A DNA stretch of 64,000 nucleotides from Sphaerisporangium viridialbum (GCF_049674955.1 NZ_CP187232.1:2170001-2234000), one strand, 5' to 3'. Counted from the first letter of the stretch, positions 16,733 to 26,058 are shown. Program-made: numbers and translations. Notes: generated by a model not told the origin, from the letters alone.

Positions 16733-18023
16733 GGCCGAGGAGTTTCTGAGGGTCGCCCACGCCGCCAGGGAGGCCGCCGCCGATCTGGCGCCGCTGCCGC
16801 GCTCCGCCAAGGACGCCGCGCTGCGCGCCGTCGCCGACGCCCTGGTGTCCCGGGCCAAGGAGATCGTCGAGGCCAACGCCCTGGACGTCGCCGCCGCGCG
16901 CGAGAGCGGCACCGCCGAGACGATGATCGACAGGCTCCGGCTGGACGAGAAGCGCGTGGAGGCCATCGCCGGCGCGGTGCGCGAGGTGGCGGAGCTGCCC
17001 GACCCGGTCGGCGAGGTCGTCCGGGGGAGCACCCTGCCGAACGGCCTGGAGCTCCGTCAGGTCCGTGTGCCGCTCGGCGTCGTCGGCATCATCTACGAGG
17101 GCCGCCCCAACGTCACGGTCGACGCCGCCGCCCTCTGCCTCAAGAGCGGCAACGCCGTGCTGCTGCGCGGGTCCTCCAGCGCCTATCGGTCCAACACCGT
17201 CCTGGTGGAGATCATGCAGGACGCGCTCGGCGGCACCGAGGTGCCCTCGGGGGCCGTGCAGCTCGTGCCGGGCATCACGCGCGACTCGGTGAAGCACCTG
17301 ATGCGGGCCAGGGGGCTGGTCGACGTGCTGATCCCGCGCGGCGGCGCGTCGCTGATCAACTCCGTGGTGGAGGAGTCCACGGTGCCGGTGATCGAGACCG
17401 GTGTCGGCAACTGCCACGTGTACGTGGACGCGGACGCCGACCTCGACCTGGCCTTGGAGATCCTCGTCAACGCCAAGACCCAGCGTCCCTCGGTGTGCAA
17501 CGCGGCCGAGACGTTCCTGGTCCACGCGGCGGTGGCCGACGCCTTCGTGCCCGCCGCGCTGGCCCGGCTGGCCAAGGAGGGCGTGACCGTGCACGGCGAC
17601 GAGCGCATCGCGTCGTACGGCGCGGGAGGGCACGAGGGCGTCGTGGTGCCCGCCACCGAGGAGGACTTCGGGAACGAGTACCTCTCGCTGGACATCGCCG
17701 CCGCCGTGGTCGACTCGCTGGAGGACGCGGTCGCGCACATCAGGCGGTACGGCTCGGGCCACACCGACGCGATCGTGACGAGGTCGCAGGGCGCGGCCAG
17801 GCGCTTCGTCGCCAGGGTCGACTCGGCGGCGGTGGCGGTCAACGCCTCGACCAGGTTCACCGACGGCGGGGAGTTCGGCTTCGGGGCCGAGATCGGCATC
17901 TCCACCCAGAAGCTGCACGCTCGCGGGCCGATGGGGCTTCCGGAGCTGACCTCCACCAAGTGGGTCTACACCGGCGAGGGCCACCTGCGCACCTCCGCGG
18001 GCACCGTCATAGCCGGAGGCTAG
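16725..18023 (+). CDS. proA: Gamma-glutamyl phosphate reductase
   Basis: ProA reduces gamma-glutamyl phosphate with NADPH to glutamate semialdehyde, which cyclises on the way to proline. The 432-residue protein is of normal length. The catalytic cysteine is Cys258 in QRPSVCNAAETFLV, and the LPLGVVGIIYEGRPNVT-type segment and NASTRFTDGGEFGFGAEIG near the C-terminus are conserved in the family. It begins inside the last codons of proB. No later proline gene is adjacent. Confidence 0.96.
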   Translation: MSEAEEFLRVAHAAREAAADLAPLPRSAKDAALRAVADALVSRAKEIVEANALDVAAARESGTAETMIDRLRLDEKRVEAIAGAVREVAELPDPVGEVVRGSTLPNGLELRQVRVPLGVVGIIYEGRPNVTVDAAALCLKSGNAVLLRGSSSAYRSNTVLVEIMQDALGGTEVPSGAVQLVPGITRDSVKHLMRARGLVDVLIPRGGASLINSVVEESTVPVIETGVGNCHVYVDADADLDLALEILVNAKTQRPSVCNAAETFLVHAAVADAFVPAALARLAKEGVTVHGDERIASYGAGGHEGVVVPATEEDFGNEYLSLDIAAAVVDSLEDAVAHIRRYGSGHTDAIVTRSQGAARRFVARVDSAAVAVNASTRFTDGGEFGFGAEIGISTQKLHARGPMGLPELTSTKWVYTGEGHLRTSAGTVIAGG

Positions 18024-18197
18024 CCACCCTCTCCCGGCGGCCAGCCCCCGCCGAGCCCGAAGCGGCCCCCTCCCGACCCTGGGCGGGCCACGTTCGAACT
18101 GGGGTCTTGTCCGATCGCACGCGTCCCGGTCAACGACTTGGTGTGATCGGCGTGTCGCTCCACGTGAGCGGCGGGCCGGGGCGGTTGACTGTCACCC

Positions 18198-18377
18198 ATG
18201 GGGATTGTCTTCGCCTGCGGCTACGCCATCGCGGTGGTGGTCGCGGCCGATCGGCTGATGCTGTGGCTGGAGAGCCGGGGTCACGTGAACTGGCGGCGCA
18301 CCGGCAGGAAGGCCCTGTCCGCGAGCCCGAGCGCCCGGCTGGACAGCCTCTTCGAGGACTCCTCGCGCTCGCGCTAG
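18198..18377 (+). CDS. Small membrane protein, DUF6191-like
   Basis: A 59-residue frame from ATG 18198 to TAG. The first 20 residues (MGIVFACGYAIAVVVAADRL) are one hydrophobic helix. They are followed by WLESRGHVNWRRTGRKALSA and a polar end. The helix followed by a W-R-R-x-G-R-K-A-L-S-A motif resembles the start of actinobacterial DUF6191 proteins, although this copy is shorter. No strong ribosome binding site is visible (GGGGCGG is the best). It lies alone between proA and the kinase gene. Its function is unknown. Confidence 0.5.
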   Translation: MGIVFACGYAIAVVVAADRLMLWLESRGHVNWRRTGRKALSASPSARLDSLFEDSSRSR

Positions 18378-18476
18378 CCCTCACGGCCGCCGCGGCTGGG
18401 GGTTCGTGTCCCGGTGTGTCCGCTAAAACCCGGTAGTTTCCGGCGCGCCGCCACGGTTAACGGGTGGATCGGCGCT

Positions 18477-20282
18477 ATGGTGGCGTCTCCTATGGGCGGA
18501 CGGCGAGTGGGCGGGCGAGTCGGCCCGTACACCATGATGGAGCGCCTCGGCCGCGGCGGCATGGGCGAGGTCTACCTCGCCGTCGGCCGGCGCGGGGTGA
18601 AGGTCGCCGTCAAGATGCTCCGCGATCCGATCGGGGACGACCCCGAGGCGCGATTACGGCTCGACCGCGAGGTGCAGGCGCTGCGGAGGGTGGAGAGCCC
18701 CTACGTCGCCCGCGTCCTCGACGCCGACCTGTCCGGTGACCGGCCCTACCTGGTGATGGAGCACATCGAGGGGGAGACCCTCCTCGACGCGGTGCGGCGG
18801 CAGGGGCCCCTGTCCGGGCCCAACCTGATCGACCTCGCCAGGGGACTGGCCACCGCGATCGCCATCATCCACGCGGCCGGGGTGATCCACCGCGACGTGA
18901 AGCCCGCCAACGTGGTGCTGGGGCCCGACGGCCCGGTCCTGATCGACTTCGGCATCGCCCAGGTGTCCGACGCCACCCGGCTCACGATGACCGGCACGTT
19001 CCTCGGCACCCCCGGCTACTCCGCGCCCGAGGTGTTCGCCGAGGAGGTCGTCGGCGAGCCCTCCGACGTCCATTCGTGGGCGGCCACGGTGGCGTTCGCC
19101 GCCACCGGCCGCCCGACGTTCGGGAGGGGCAGCGTCGAGGCGCAGATGTACGCCGTCCTGAACGGGCGCGCGGACCTCGCCGGGGTTCCGGGCTCGCTGC
19201 TGCCGTTGATCAGGGCGGCGCTCAACAGGGAGCCCGCCAAGCGGCCCACAGCGGCGCTGCTGGCCGACCGGCTGTCCCGCCTCGCCAGGGCCACGGCGCC
19301 CGCCGCGCCGGCGGCGGCGCGCGCACGGGGCGACGAGCCCTCGGGCGGCCGGGGCCGCGCCGAGGACGTGCCCGCTGAGGAGGCGTCCGCCGAGCCGGTC
19401 AGGACGCGCGCCAGGGAGGCGGCCGAGTCCGCCGCGGAGGCCACGCCCCCGCCACGGAAGAAGGCTCCCGCGGGACGCTCCGCGCGGCCCGCCGCGACCC
19501 CCGAGGAACGCGCCCGCGCCCGCCGCGCCAAACCCGAGGGCCCGGAGCGCCGCCCCGGCGCCGACGGCCCTGACCGCCGTACGAAGGAGGGTGCCCGCTC
19601 CGGCGCGGAGGCGGCGCGTACGAAGGCGGACGGCGTGGAGCGCCGGTCGAAGGCGGAGGGCACGGACCGCCGTACGGGCGGCGAGGGCAGGACGCGGCGT
19701 GCCGCGACGGACGTGAAGGAGTCGCTGCTCGGCGCCCAGGCCGCGCAGGCGTCCTCACCCCCGGGAAGCGCCGTGCTGATCATGCTGGCCATGGTCGCGG
19801 TGCCCTGCGTCGTGGCGTCGGTGATCTGGCCGCTCGCGACGTTCGCGATCACGGCGACCTTCTGCGTGCTGGCCCGCGCGTGGTGGAGCGGGCACTGGCT
19901 CGTCAGGAAGCGCAGGTCCACGCGGGTGCGCGGGACGTTGCGGGTGGTGTCGTTCCCGATCGCGCTGGCCGGGTCGGCGCTCAGCGCGGCCGTGTGGCCG
20001 GGGGTGCCCGCCGCGGCCGTCGCCGCCTCGGCGTTCTGGGTGGCGGCGGGAGGCGACATGGGCGGCGCGTGGTGGAGCAATCCGGGCCCCATGACGGTCG
20101 CCGGGGTGGTCTTCGGCGTCGTGTGCGGCGGCATCGTGGGCCGCGAGGTCGAGCGCATCGGCGTTCACGTGCCCGACCTCCGCAGGGAGGGGCTGCGGGC
20201 GCTTTCGGTGCTGGGCGGCTTCGTCGCCCTGTGCGCGGCGGCCGTCCGCGTCCTGGCCTGGGTGCTTCCCCACGCGCTGTGA
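18477..20282 (+). CDS. Membrane-anchored Ser/Thr protein kinase
   Basis: A Hanks-type kinase of about 601 residues. The kinase domain (about 15-270) is complete: Gly loop GRGGMGEV, catalytic Lys46 (VAVKM), Asp140 in HRDVKPANV, DFG, and APE (PGYSAPEVF). Residues about 285-435 are a basic, low-complexity linker rich in Arg, Ala and Glu with repeated RRxK/ERR patterns. The C-terminal 160 residues contain about four hydrophobic helices, so the kinase is cytoplasmic and membrane-tethered, without a PASTA or other extracellular sensor. ATG 18477 is chosen; ATG 18492 is an alternative. Substrates cannot be inferred. Confidence 0.88.
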   Translation: MVASPMGGRRVGGRVGPYTMMERLGRGGMGEVYLAVGRRGVKVAVKMLRDPIGDDPEARLRLDREVQALRRVESPYVARVLDADLSGDRPYLVMEHIEGETLLDAVRRQGPLSGPNLIDLARGLATAIAIIHAAGVIHRDVKPANVVLGPDGPVLIDFGIAQVSDATRLTMTGTFLGTPGYSAPEVFAEEVVGEPSDVHSWAATVAFAATGRPTFGRGSVEAQMYAVLNGRADLAGVPGSLLPLIRAALNREPAKRPTAALLADRLSRLARATAPAAPAAARARGDEPSGGRGRAEDVPAEEASAEPVRTRAREAAESAAEATPPPRKKAPAGRSARPAATPEERARARRAKPEGPERRPGADGPDRRTKEGARSGAEAARTKADGVERRSKAEGTDRRTGGEGRTRRAATDVKESLLGAQAAQASSPPGSAVLIMLAMVAVPCVVASVIWPLATFAITATFCVLARAWWSGHWLVRKRRSTRVRGTLRVVSFPIALAGSALSAAVWPGVPAAAVAASAFWVAAGGDMGGAWWSNPGPMTVAGVVFGVVCGGIVGREVERIGVHVPDLRREGLRALSVLGGFVALCAAAVRVLAWVLPHAL

Positions 20283-20735
20283 GGGCGCCTGAGGAGGAAT
20301 CCCCCAGGCAGGCAGGGCCTGGGGGTGGGCGGCCTCGGAAAGGAGCGGGGTGCCGGGGCGAGCCGTCTCGGCGTGCCCGGCCTCCGCGTCCGCGGAGATG
20401 GGTGTCCAGGGAGATGCGCGTCCGGCGTGATCGGGCGGGCGGCCTGGCACAGTGCGCGGGCGAGCCCTCGCGTGCTGTGACCGTCCAGCGTGCCGATCCG
20501 CGTAAGTGGTACGCGCCCCCTGGTCGCGCACCGGTGAGTGCACGGTTCGCCCTGGCCGGGGCGGAACGTCGTACGGGGAGGACCGCCTTTCGCGCTCGCC
20601 TCACGAGCCGCGTGCGGGGCGGTCTCGTGACGAGCGGATCGGTGAGGTGGCGGTCCGGCCGGGGCCCAGGGCTCGTCGGCCGTGGACCACGGAGTCCGTG
20701 CTCAGTCCATGCTCAGTCCGTGCTGGGTCCAGTGC
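20283..20735. other. Convergent intergenic region
   Basis: These 453 bases lie between two genes that point at each other. I see a strong terminator hairpin at 20301-20325 and a short tandem repeat at 20699-20742 that runs into the last codons of the M48 protease gene. No protein-coding gene, RNA gene or mobile element is supported in the rest. Confidence 0.6.
20301..20325 (+). terminator. Terminator after the kinase gene
   Basis: CCCCCAGGC (20301-20309) pairs perfectly with GCCTGGGGG (20317-20325) around a 7-nt loop, 19 nt after the kinase stop. There is no T-tail. Confidence 0.65.
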
Positions 20736-20742
20736 TCAGTCC
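20699..20742. repeat. Four tandem 11-12 bp repeats
   Basis: TGCTCAGTCC starts at 20699, 20710 and 20733, with the variant TGCTGGGTCC at 20721. The period is 11, 11 and 12 bp. The last unit contains the stop codon of the minus-strand M48 protease gene. Confidence 0.75.
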
Positions 20743-21758
20743 CTGCGGGCGAACCGGTTGAAGATGCGCTCGCCGGCGTTGACCGCGCCCTCGGCGACGT
20801 CGCGGAGCACGCCGATGAACGGGTCCTGGGACTGCGCCCACGACTCGCGGTAGGAGCGCGCGGCGGCCTTGACCTCCTCGGAGAGCTTGGCGTCGGCGTC
20901 GTCCTCGCGGCGGGGGTAGTCGCCGGCGAGGATGGACTCGTACTCGCCTTCGCGCCGCCACCGGTCGAGCTCGGCCACCCGCATCACCGCGAAGGGGTGG
21001 GTGGTGCCGAGCAGGTTTAGCACCTTGAGCAGGCCGTCGCGCACGTCACCGGCGGTGTCGTACTCGCGGGCCTGGTCGAGGAAGGCCTCGATGTTCATCT
21101 CGTGGAGGCGGGAGCCCCCGGCGAGCTTCATCAGGGCCCGCATGGCGGCATCGGGGTCCTGGCCGCAGAGCAGGCCGCCCCGGTCGGCGGAGAGCTCGGC
21201 CTTGCGGTGCCACTCCTCCAGCGCGGTGACGATGATCCGCAGCCCGATGTAGCCGAGCGGGATCCACGCCACGCGGGTGGCGAGCCGCGTGAGGATCGCG
21301 AGCATCGTGCCGTAGACGGCGTGCCCGGACAGGATGTGGGAGGTCTCGTGCCCGACGACGAAGCGCAGCTCCTCCTCGTCCATCAGGTCGAGCAGGCCGG
21401 TGTTGATCACGATGAAGGGATCGTCGAAGCCGATGGCCATGGCGTTCGGCTGAGGGTCCTGCTGGACGTAGATCTCCGGGATGCGGTGGAGATCGAGGAG
21501 GTACGCGCTGTCGCGGCCCATGTCGTACAGGGCCCGGAACTGGGTCTCGCTCGCGCGCACGGAGGAGGCGAGGAACATCAGCCGCAGGCGGCGCTCGCTG
21601 AACAGGCCGGACGTGCGCTTGAGCACCGAGTCGAAGCCCGACAGGGAGCGCATCGCGACCAGGGCCGAGCGGTCGGCTGGATGCTCATAGGCCCGGGAGC
21701 TGATGCCGGGCAGCTGTACACGGTTGCGATCCGGGGTGGTGGTGGTCATGGTCGGCAT
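20736..21758 (-). CDS. M48 family zinc metalloprotease
   Basis: This 340-residue protein carries the zinc-binding motif HETSH (HExxH) in VVGHETSHILSGHA, preceded by IVINTGLLDLMDEEEL, as in HtpX/Ste24-type peptidases. The third ligand Glu is likely in the RKAELSADRGG segment. Unlike HtpX there are no N-terminal transmembrane helices; the hydrophobic stretch YGTMLAILTRLATRVAWIPLG after the motif may associate with the membrane. It may act in protein quality control, but the substrate is unknown. Two ATGs (21758 and 21749) are possible starts and neither has a good ribosome binding site. Confidence 0.88.
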   Translation of the reverse strand: MPTMTTTTPDRNRVQLPGISSRAYEHPADRSALVAMRSLSGFDSVLKRTSGLFSERRLRLMFLASSVRASETQFRALYDMGRDSAYLLDLHRIPEIYVQQDPQPNAMAIGFDDPFIVINTGLLDLMDEEELRFVVGHETSHILSGHAVYGTMLAILTRLATRVAWIPLGYIGLRIIVTALEEWHRKAELSADRGGLLCGQDPDAAMRALMKLAGGSRLHEMNIEAFLDQAREYDTAGDVRDGLLKVLNLLGTTHPFAVMRVAELDRWRREGEYESILAGDYPRREDDADAKLSEEVKAAARSYRESWAQSQDPFIGVLRDVAEGAVNAGERIFNRFARRD

Positions 21759-21871
21759 GCTACGTCGGGGCGGATGCCCGCGCGCGGCACAAGCGCCCGT
21801 TTCCTGGGGTTCGAGCGCTGGCAGGGGGGTGGTCCCCCGGCGCCGCGGCGCCGCACGTTAGGGTCCCTCGC

Positions 21872-22477
21872 ATGAGGAATGGGGCCCCCACCAGGCGGCT
21901 TGGCATCATGGGCGGGACCTTCGACCCGATCCACCACGGCCACCTCGTCGCGGCCAGCGAGGTCGCCCACCACTTCGACCTGGACGAGGTGGTGTTCGTC
22001 CCGACGGGACAGCCGTGGCAGAAGGCGGACAAGAACGTCTCCGCCGTGGAGGACCGCTACCTGATGACGGTCATCGCCACCGCGTCCAACCCGAGGTTCT
22101 CGGTGAGCCGGGTCGACGTCGACCGCCCGGGGCCGACGTTCACGATCGACACGCTGCGCGAGATCGCCGCGATGTACGAGCCCGACGTGGAGCTGTACTT
22201 CATCACCGGCGCCGACGCCCTCGCCCAGATCCTCAGCTGGCGTGACGTCGACGAACTTTTCACCATGGCGCATTTCGTAGGCTGTACTCGTCCCGGTCAT
22301 GTGCTGCACGACCCGGGGCTCCCGGAGGGGAAGGTCAGCCTCATAGAGATTCCGGCGCTCGCGATCTCGTCGTCGGAGTGCCGGCAGCGCGTGGCCGCCG
22401 GGGAGCCGATCTGGTATCTCGTGCCCGACGGGATCGTTCAGTACATCAACAAGCGGGGCCTCTACCAGGCATCCTGA
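21872..22477 (+). CDS. nadD: Nicotinate-nucleotide adenylyltransferase
   Basis: NadD joins nicotinate mononucleotide to AMP from ATP, forming deamido-NAD. The 201-residue protein has the nucleotidyltransferase motif GGTFDPIHHGHL (HxGH) near residue 14 and the second motif ISSSECRQRV near residue 170, both expected in the family. The first ATG gives a short MRNGAPTRRLG lead; the fold begins at GIMGGTF. The gene is followed by rsfS, an arrangement common across bacteria. Confidence 0.95.
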   Translation: MRNGAPTRRLGIMGGTFDPIHHGHLVAASEVAHHFDLDEVVFVPTGQPWQKADKNVSAVEDRYLMTVIATASNPRFSVSRVDVDRPGPTFTIDTLREIAAMYEPDVELYFITGADALAQILSWRDVDELFTMAHFVGCTRPGHVLHDPGLPEGKVSLIEIPALAISSSECRQRVAAGEPIWYLVPDGIVQYINKRGLYQAS

Positions 22478-22665
22478 GAGTGGCGGCCCCCGCCCGCCCG
22501 GGAGAACGGCCGCTCGCCGCCCTCATGGGGATGGGCGACGGCCAAGCCCTGACCGTTCTAGCGCGGAAATCATATTTGCCTGCCGGGCGAACCGGGCAGG
22601 ACAATCGCTAGATTCGATGGAAACGCTGAGTCTTCGTACGCCGCACAGGAGGAACAACCCACATC

Positions 22666-23073
22666 GTGACCGCATCGGAAAGATCGCTCCAGCTCGTCCG
22701 GCTCGCCGCCGAGGCCGCGGCCGAGAAGCTGGCGGATGACATCATCGCCTATGACGTGAGCGAGCAGCTCGTCATCACGGACGCCTTCCTGCTCTGCTCC
22801 GCCTCCAACGACCGCCAGGTGCGCGCCATCGTCGACGAGATCGAGGAGCGCCTGCGGATCGATGCCCACGCCAAGCCGGTCCGCCGCGAGGGGGAGCGCG
22901 AGGGCCGCTGGGTGCTGCTCGACTTCCTGGACATCGTGGTCCACGTCCAGCACGAGGAGGACCGCACCTTCTACGCCCTGGAGCGCCTGTGGAAGGACTG
23001 CCCCGCGATCTCGCTCCCGGACAGCGTCACGCAGGTCCGGGCCCAGCGGGGCAACGGGACGGCAGGTGAGTGA
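22666..23073 (+). CDS. rsfS: Ribosome silencing factor RsfS
   Basis: RsfS binds ribosomal protein L14 and blocks joining of the subunits when nutrients are short. The 135-residue protein has the family core DDIIAYDVSEQLVITDAFLL, SNDRQVRAIVDEIEE and the WVLLDFLDIVVHVQHEEDR segment. GTG 22666 is preceded by AGGAGGA at 22647-22653. The phosphatase gene downstream starts within its last codons. Confidence 0.95.
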   Translation: MTASERSLQLVRLAAEAAAEKLADDIIAYDVSEQLVITDAFLLCSASNDRQVRAIVDEIEERLRIDAHAKPVRREGEREGRWVLLDFLDIVVHVQHEEDRTFYALERLWKDCPAISLPDSVTQVRAQRGNGTAGE

Positions 23074-23722
23074 GGGGAAGCCCGGTGGCCGTCGCGTCGT
23101 GTTCTGGCGCCACGGCCAGACGCTGTGGAACGTCGAGCAGCGGTTCCAGGGCCACACCGACATCCCGCTCGACGAGACGGGCGTCGCCCAGGCCGGCCGG
23201 GCCGCCTCGCTGCTGGCGTCCCTGCGCCCCTCGATGATCGTTTCCTCCCACCTGCGGCGCGCCCAGGACACGGCCGCCGCGCTCGGGGGCGTCGTGGGGC
23301 TCGACGTGATGGTCGACAAGGACCTGCGCGAGCGCGGGGGAGGCGAGTGGGAGGGCCTGACCCGCGCCGAGATCGCCGCCGGCTGGCCGGTGCAGTACGC
23401 CGAGTGGGAGGCACCGGGCGGCGAGGCCGTGACCGACGTCGCCGACCGCGTGGCCGCCGCCACCCGCCGCTGGGTCGCCCGGCTGGAGGACAAGGGGCTC
23501 CTCGTGATCGCCTCGCACGGCGCGGCGATCCGGCTGGGCGTGGCACGCCTGCTCGGCCTTCCCGAGGAGCTGTGGCCGGCCCTCGGGGGCCTCGGCAACT
23601 GTTCCTGGTCGGTCCTGCAGGAGGGCCGCAAGGGCTGGCGCCTCCTGGAACACAACGCGGGCACGCTTCCCGAGCCCGTGAACAGCGACGACCGGCCCGA
23701 ATCCGCCTCCGCGGCGACCTAG
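23066..23722 (+). CDS. Histidine phosphatase family protein
   Basis: A 218-residue phosphoglycerate-mutase-like phosphatase. The catalytic RHG motif is in VVFWRHGQTLWN near residue 17. The second His is in LLVIASHGAAIRLG (about residue 152), and the acid/base region is RERGGGEWEGLT. GTG 23066 overlaps the rsfS stop, so the genes are coupled. In mycobacteria and streptomycetes the gene in this position is sometimes annotated as a phosphoglycerate mutase-like or glucosyl-3-phosphoglycerate phosphatase. The substrate cannot be settled here. Confidence 0.88.
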   Translation: MSEGKPGGRRVVFWRHGQTLWNVEQRFQGHTDIPLDETGVAQAGRAASLLASLRPSMIVSSHLRRAQDTAAALGGVVGLDVMVDKDLRERGGGEWEGLTRAEIAAGWPVQYAEWEAPGGEAVTDVADRVAAATRRWVARLEDKGLLVIASHGAAIRLGVARLLGLPEELWPALGGLGNCSWSVLQEGRKGWRLLEHNAGTLPEPVNSDDRPESASAAT

Positions 23723-23904
23723 ACGGGCCTTCGTACGGCTTGCGCCGGGCGCGCGGGGGCGCGACCCGTGCCATGGCGCGAGCCGGCACGATCGGCGCTG
23801 ATCAAGAGACCCGATGGGGTCGCTCAGGTGTCGATTAGGTCAACGGCCGGGTGTCGCTATATGCTCTCCGAGCGCCGTGACGGGAAGACCCGGAGCGGTG
23901 ACCA

Positions 23905-23977
23905 GGGGCTATGGCGCAGCTGGTAGCGCGCCTCCATGGCATGGAGGAGGTCTGGGGTTCGAATCCCCATAGCTCCA
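23905..23977 (+). tRNA. tRNA-Ala (anticodon GGC), copy 1
   Basis: A 73-nt gene folds as a full cloverleaf: acceptor GGGGCTA/TAGCTCC, D stem GCGC/GCGC, anticodon stem CCTCC/GGAGG with loop ATGGCAT (anticodon GGC) and T stem TGGGG/CCCCA with loop TTCGAAT. CCA is not encoded. The sequence is identical to the copies at 39327 and 51512. A T-tailed terminator follows. Confidence 0.97.
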
Positions 23978-23998
23978 CCCCTTTTGGTGGATATCGCG

Positions 23999-24030
23999 AC
24001 CCTGTCCCGCTTCTCGCGGGGCAGGGTTTT
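23999..24030 (+). terminator. Rho-independent terminator of tRNA-Ala copy 1
   Basis: A 12-bp stem (ACCCTGTCCCGC with GCGGGGCAGGGT, one G-T pair) around a 5-nt loop, followed by TTTT. One of the few T-tailed terminators in the window. Confidence 0.85.
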
Positions 24031-24059
24031 CTCATTTCCGCCCCGCTGACCCCCGATGG

Positions 24060-24545
24060 TCAGGCGTCCGTGGCCAGGTGCGCCTCGTCGTCGGCGACGA
24101 CCACCCGGCGGAGCAGGTCGACCAAAGTCCGGCGCTCCTCCTCTGACAGCACGTGAAGGTACTCATCCTGGGACCGCCGCGCGATCTCGCGCAGCCGGTC
24201 GAGCAGGTCCAGCCCTGGGGGAGTGAGGGCGACGCGCTGCCGCCGGCGGTCGTCGGGGTCGCGCTCCCGCTGGACGTACCCGCGCTTCTCGATGTCGTCG
24301 AGATAGCCCACCAGGTGGCTCCGGTTGAGCCCGAGGGAGTCGGCCAGCCTGTGCTGGGCGAGCGGCCCGTAGTCGGCCAGCGCCGCGAGCACGGCGAAAT
24401 GGGGCAGCCGCAGCCCGTGCTCGCCGAGCGCCGCGGCCAGCCGGCGGTGACCGATGCGGGAGACGTGACCCGCCAGGTACGACGGCAGGACCAGCAGGGT
24501 CGGGGGCCGGGTCGCTCGATCTTCCACGTGGACGAGTGTACGCAT
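24060..24545 (-). CDS. MarR family transcriptional regulator
   Basis: A 161-residue winged-helix regulator. The recognition region is LRLPHFAVLAALADYGPLAQ with HRLADSLGLNRSHLVGYLDD, and the wing is RDPDDRRRQRVALTPPG, all typical of MarR. It is divergent from the MFS exporter gene and probably represses it and itself. GTACG (24538-24542) and CGTAC (24549-24553) form an inverted repeat across its start codon that could be the operator. The ligand is unknown. Confidence 0.88.
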   Translation of the reverse strand: MRTLVHVEDRATRPPTLLVLPSYLAGHVSRIGHRRLAAALGEHGLRLPHFAVLAALADYGPLAQHRLADSLGLNRSHLVGYLDDIEKRGYVQRERDPDDRRRQRVALTPPGLDLLDRLREIARRSQDEYLHVLSEEERRTLVDLLRRVVVADDEAHLATDA

Positions 24546-24553
24546 CGACGTAC
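24538..24553. promoter_or_regulatory. Candidate MarR operator
   Basis: GTACG-N6-CGTAC inverted repeat overlapping the marR start codon, in the marR/MFS divergent promoter region. A second palindrome, TCCACGTGGA, lies at 24523-24532 within the first codons of marR. Confidence 0.4.
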
Positions 24554-24651
24554 TAGTGTCGGCATGTAATGATGTCGCTGTGCAACTATCTGGCTCGGGT
24601 GCATTGCCCGGGCCGTGCTCCTTTGCGGCTCCTGATCACGAAGGACGGTCC

Positions 24652-26058
24652 ATGACCTCTTCCGTCCCGCAGCGCGAAGTCGCGGGTCCCGTCGTGCGGC
24701 GCGGCGTCGCGGGCCCGTTCGCCGCGCTGCTGTCCGCCGTGCTCTCGTTCTCACTCATGCAGACGATGGTCGTGCCCGCCCTGCCCGACCTGCGGAGCGA
24801 GTTCGGCACGACCACCACCGCCATCTCGTGGGTGCTGAGCGCGTTCCTGCTCACCTCCTCGGTCGGGACGGTCCTGATCGGCCGGCTCGGCGACATGTTC
24901 GGCAAGCGGCGGCTCCTGCTCCTCAGCCTGGCCGTGCTCGCGGCCGGCACCCTGCTGGCCGCCCTGTCGGGCACCATCGGAACGCTGATCGCCGCCCGTG
25001 CCGTCCAGGGGCTGGGCGCGGCGACCTTCCCGCTCGCCTTCGGGCTCGTGCGGGAGGTGTTCCCGCGCGACCGCGTGCCGGTCGCGATCGGCGTGATCAG
25101 CGCGATGTTCGGCATCGGTTTCGGGGTCGGCCTGGTGGTCCCTGGGCCGATCGTCGACACGCTGGGATGGCAGTGGATCTTCTGGCTCTCGCTCGTGATG
25201 ATCCTCCTCGCCATCGCCCTGGTGTGGGTCTTCGTGCGGGAGTCGCCCGTGCTGTCACCCGGCCGCGTCGACTGGATCGGGGCGGTGCTGCTCAGCGCCG
25301 GGCTGGTCGCGCTCCTGCTGGCGATCAGCGAGGGCCGGAGCCTGGGCTGGGGCTCGGCGCCCATCATCGGGCTGTTCGCCGCCGCGGCGGTCCTGCTGGT
25401 CGTGTTCGTGGTCGCGGAATCGCGCATCGCGCAGCCGATGATCAACATCGGCATGTTGCGGCGCCGGGCGGTCGCCACCGCGAACGTCGCCGCGCTGATC
25501 ATCGGCTTCGGCATGTACGGGGCCTTCACCCTGGTGCCCCTGTACGTGGAGACCCCCTCAGAGGTGGGGTACGGCTTCGGCGCGTCGGTCACCGAGGCGG
25601 GGCTGTTCATGGTGCCCATGGCGGTGACCATGCTGTTCGCCGGCCCGCTGGCGGGCAGGCTCGGGGCGCGGGCGGGCTTCAGGCTCACGCTCGCGCTGGC
25701 GTGCGTGGTGGGCGCGGCGGGCTTCGCGCTGTTCGCCCTCGCCCACGACGTGGCCGGGGCGATCTACGCGGGCGCGGCCGTGCTCGGCGTCGGCATCGGC
25801 TTCGCCTTCTCCTCCCTGGCCAACCTCGTCGTGGCCGCGGTCGAGCCTCGGCAGACCGGCGAGGCGACCGGCATCAACACGATCATGCGGACCGTCGGCG
25901 GCGCCATCGGAGCGCAGATCGCCGCGACCGTCGTCGCCTCCGACCACCTCCCGGGCACCTCCACCCCGGCCGAGTCCGGCTACACCGCCGCGTTCGTCAT
26001 GTCCGCGATCGCCATGGGCCTGGCCACGCTCGTGGCATTCGCGGCGCCGAGGACCTAG
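24652..26058 (+). CDS. MFS drug exporter
   Basis: A 468-residue major facilitator with about 12-14 helices. Motif A is IGRLGDMFGKRRLLL near residue 80, and motif C-like GIGFGVGLVVPGP lies in helix 5, which marks a proton-coupled exporter of the DHA2/EmrB type. ATG 24652 has GAAGGA at 24640-24645. It is divergent from the marR gene, a common arrangement for inducible multidrug efflux. The substrate is unknown. Confidence 0.88.
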   Translation: MTSSVPQREVAGPVVRRGVAGPFAALLSAVLSFSLMQTMVVPALPDLRSEFGTTTTAISWVLSAFLLTSSVGTVLIGRLGDMFGKRRLLLLSLAVLAAGTLLAALSGTIGTLIAARAVQGLGAATFPLAFGLVREVFPRDRVPVAIGVISAMFGIGFGVGLVVPGPIVDTLGWQWIFWLSLVMILLAIALVWVFVRESPVLSPGRVDWIGAVLLSAGLVALLLAISEGRSLGWGSAPIIGLFAAAAVLLVVFVVAESRIAQPMINIGMLRRRAVATANVAALIIGFGMYGAFTLVPLYVETPSEVGYGFGASVTEAGLFMVPMAVTMLFAGPLAGRLGARAGFRLTLALACVVGAAGFALFALAHDVAGAIYAGAAVLGVGIGFAFSSLANLVVAAVEPRQTGEATGINTIMRTVGGAIGAQIAATVVASDHLPGTSTPAESGYTAAFVMSAIAMGLATLVAFAAPRT

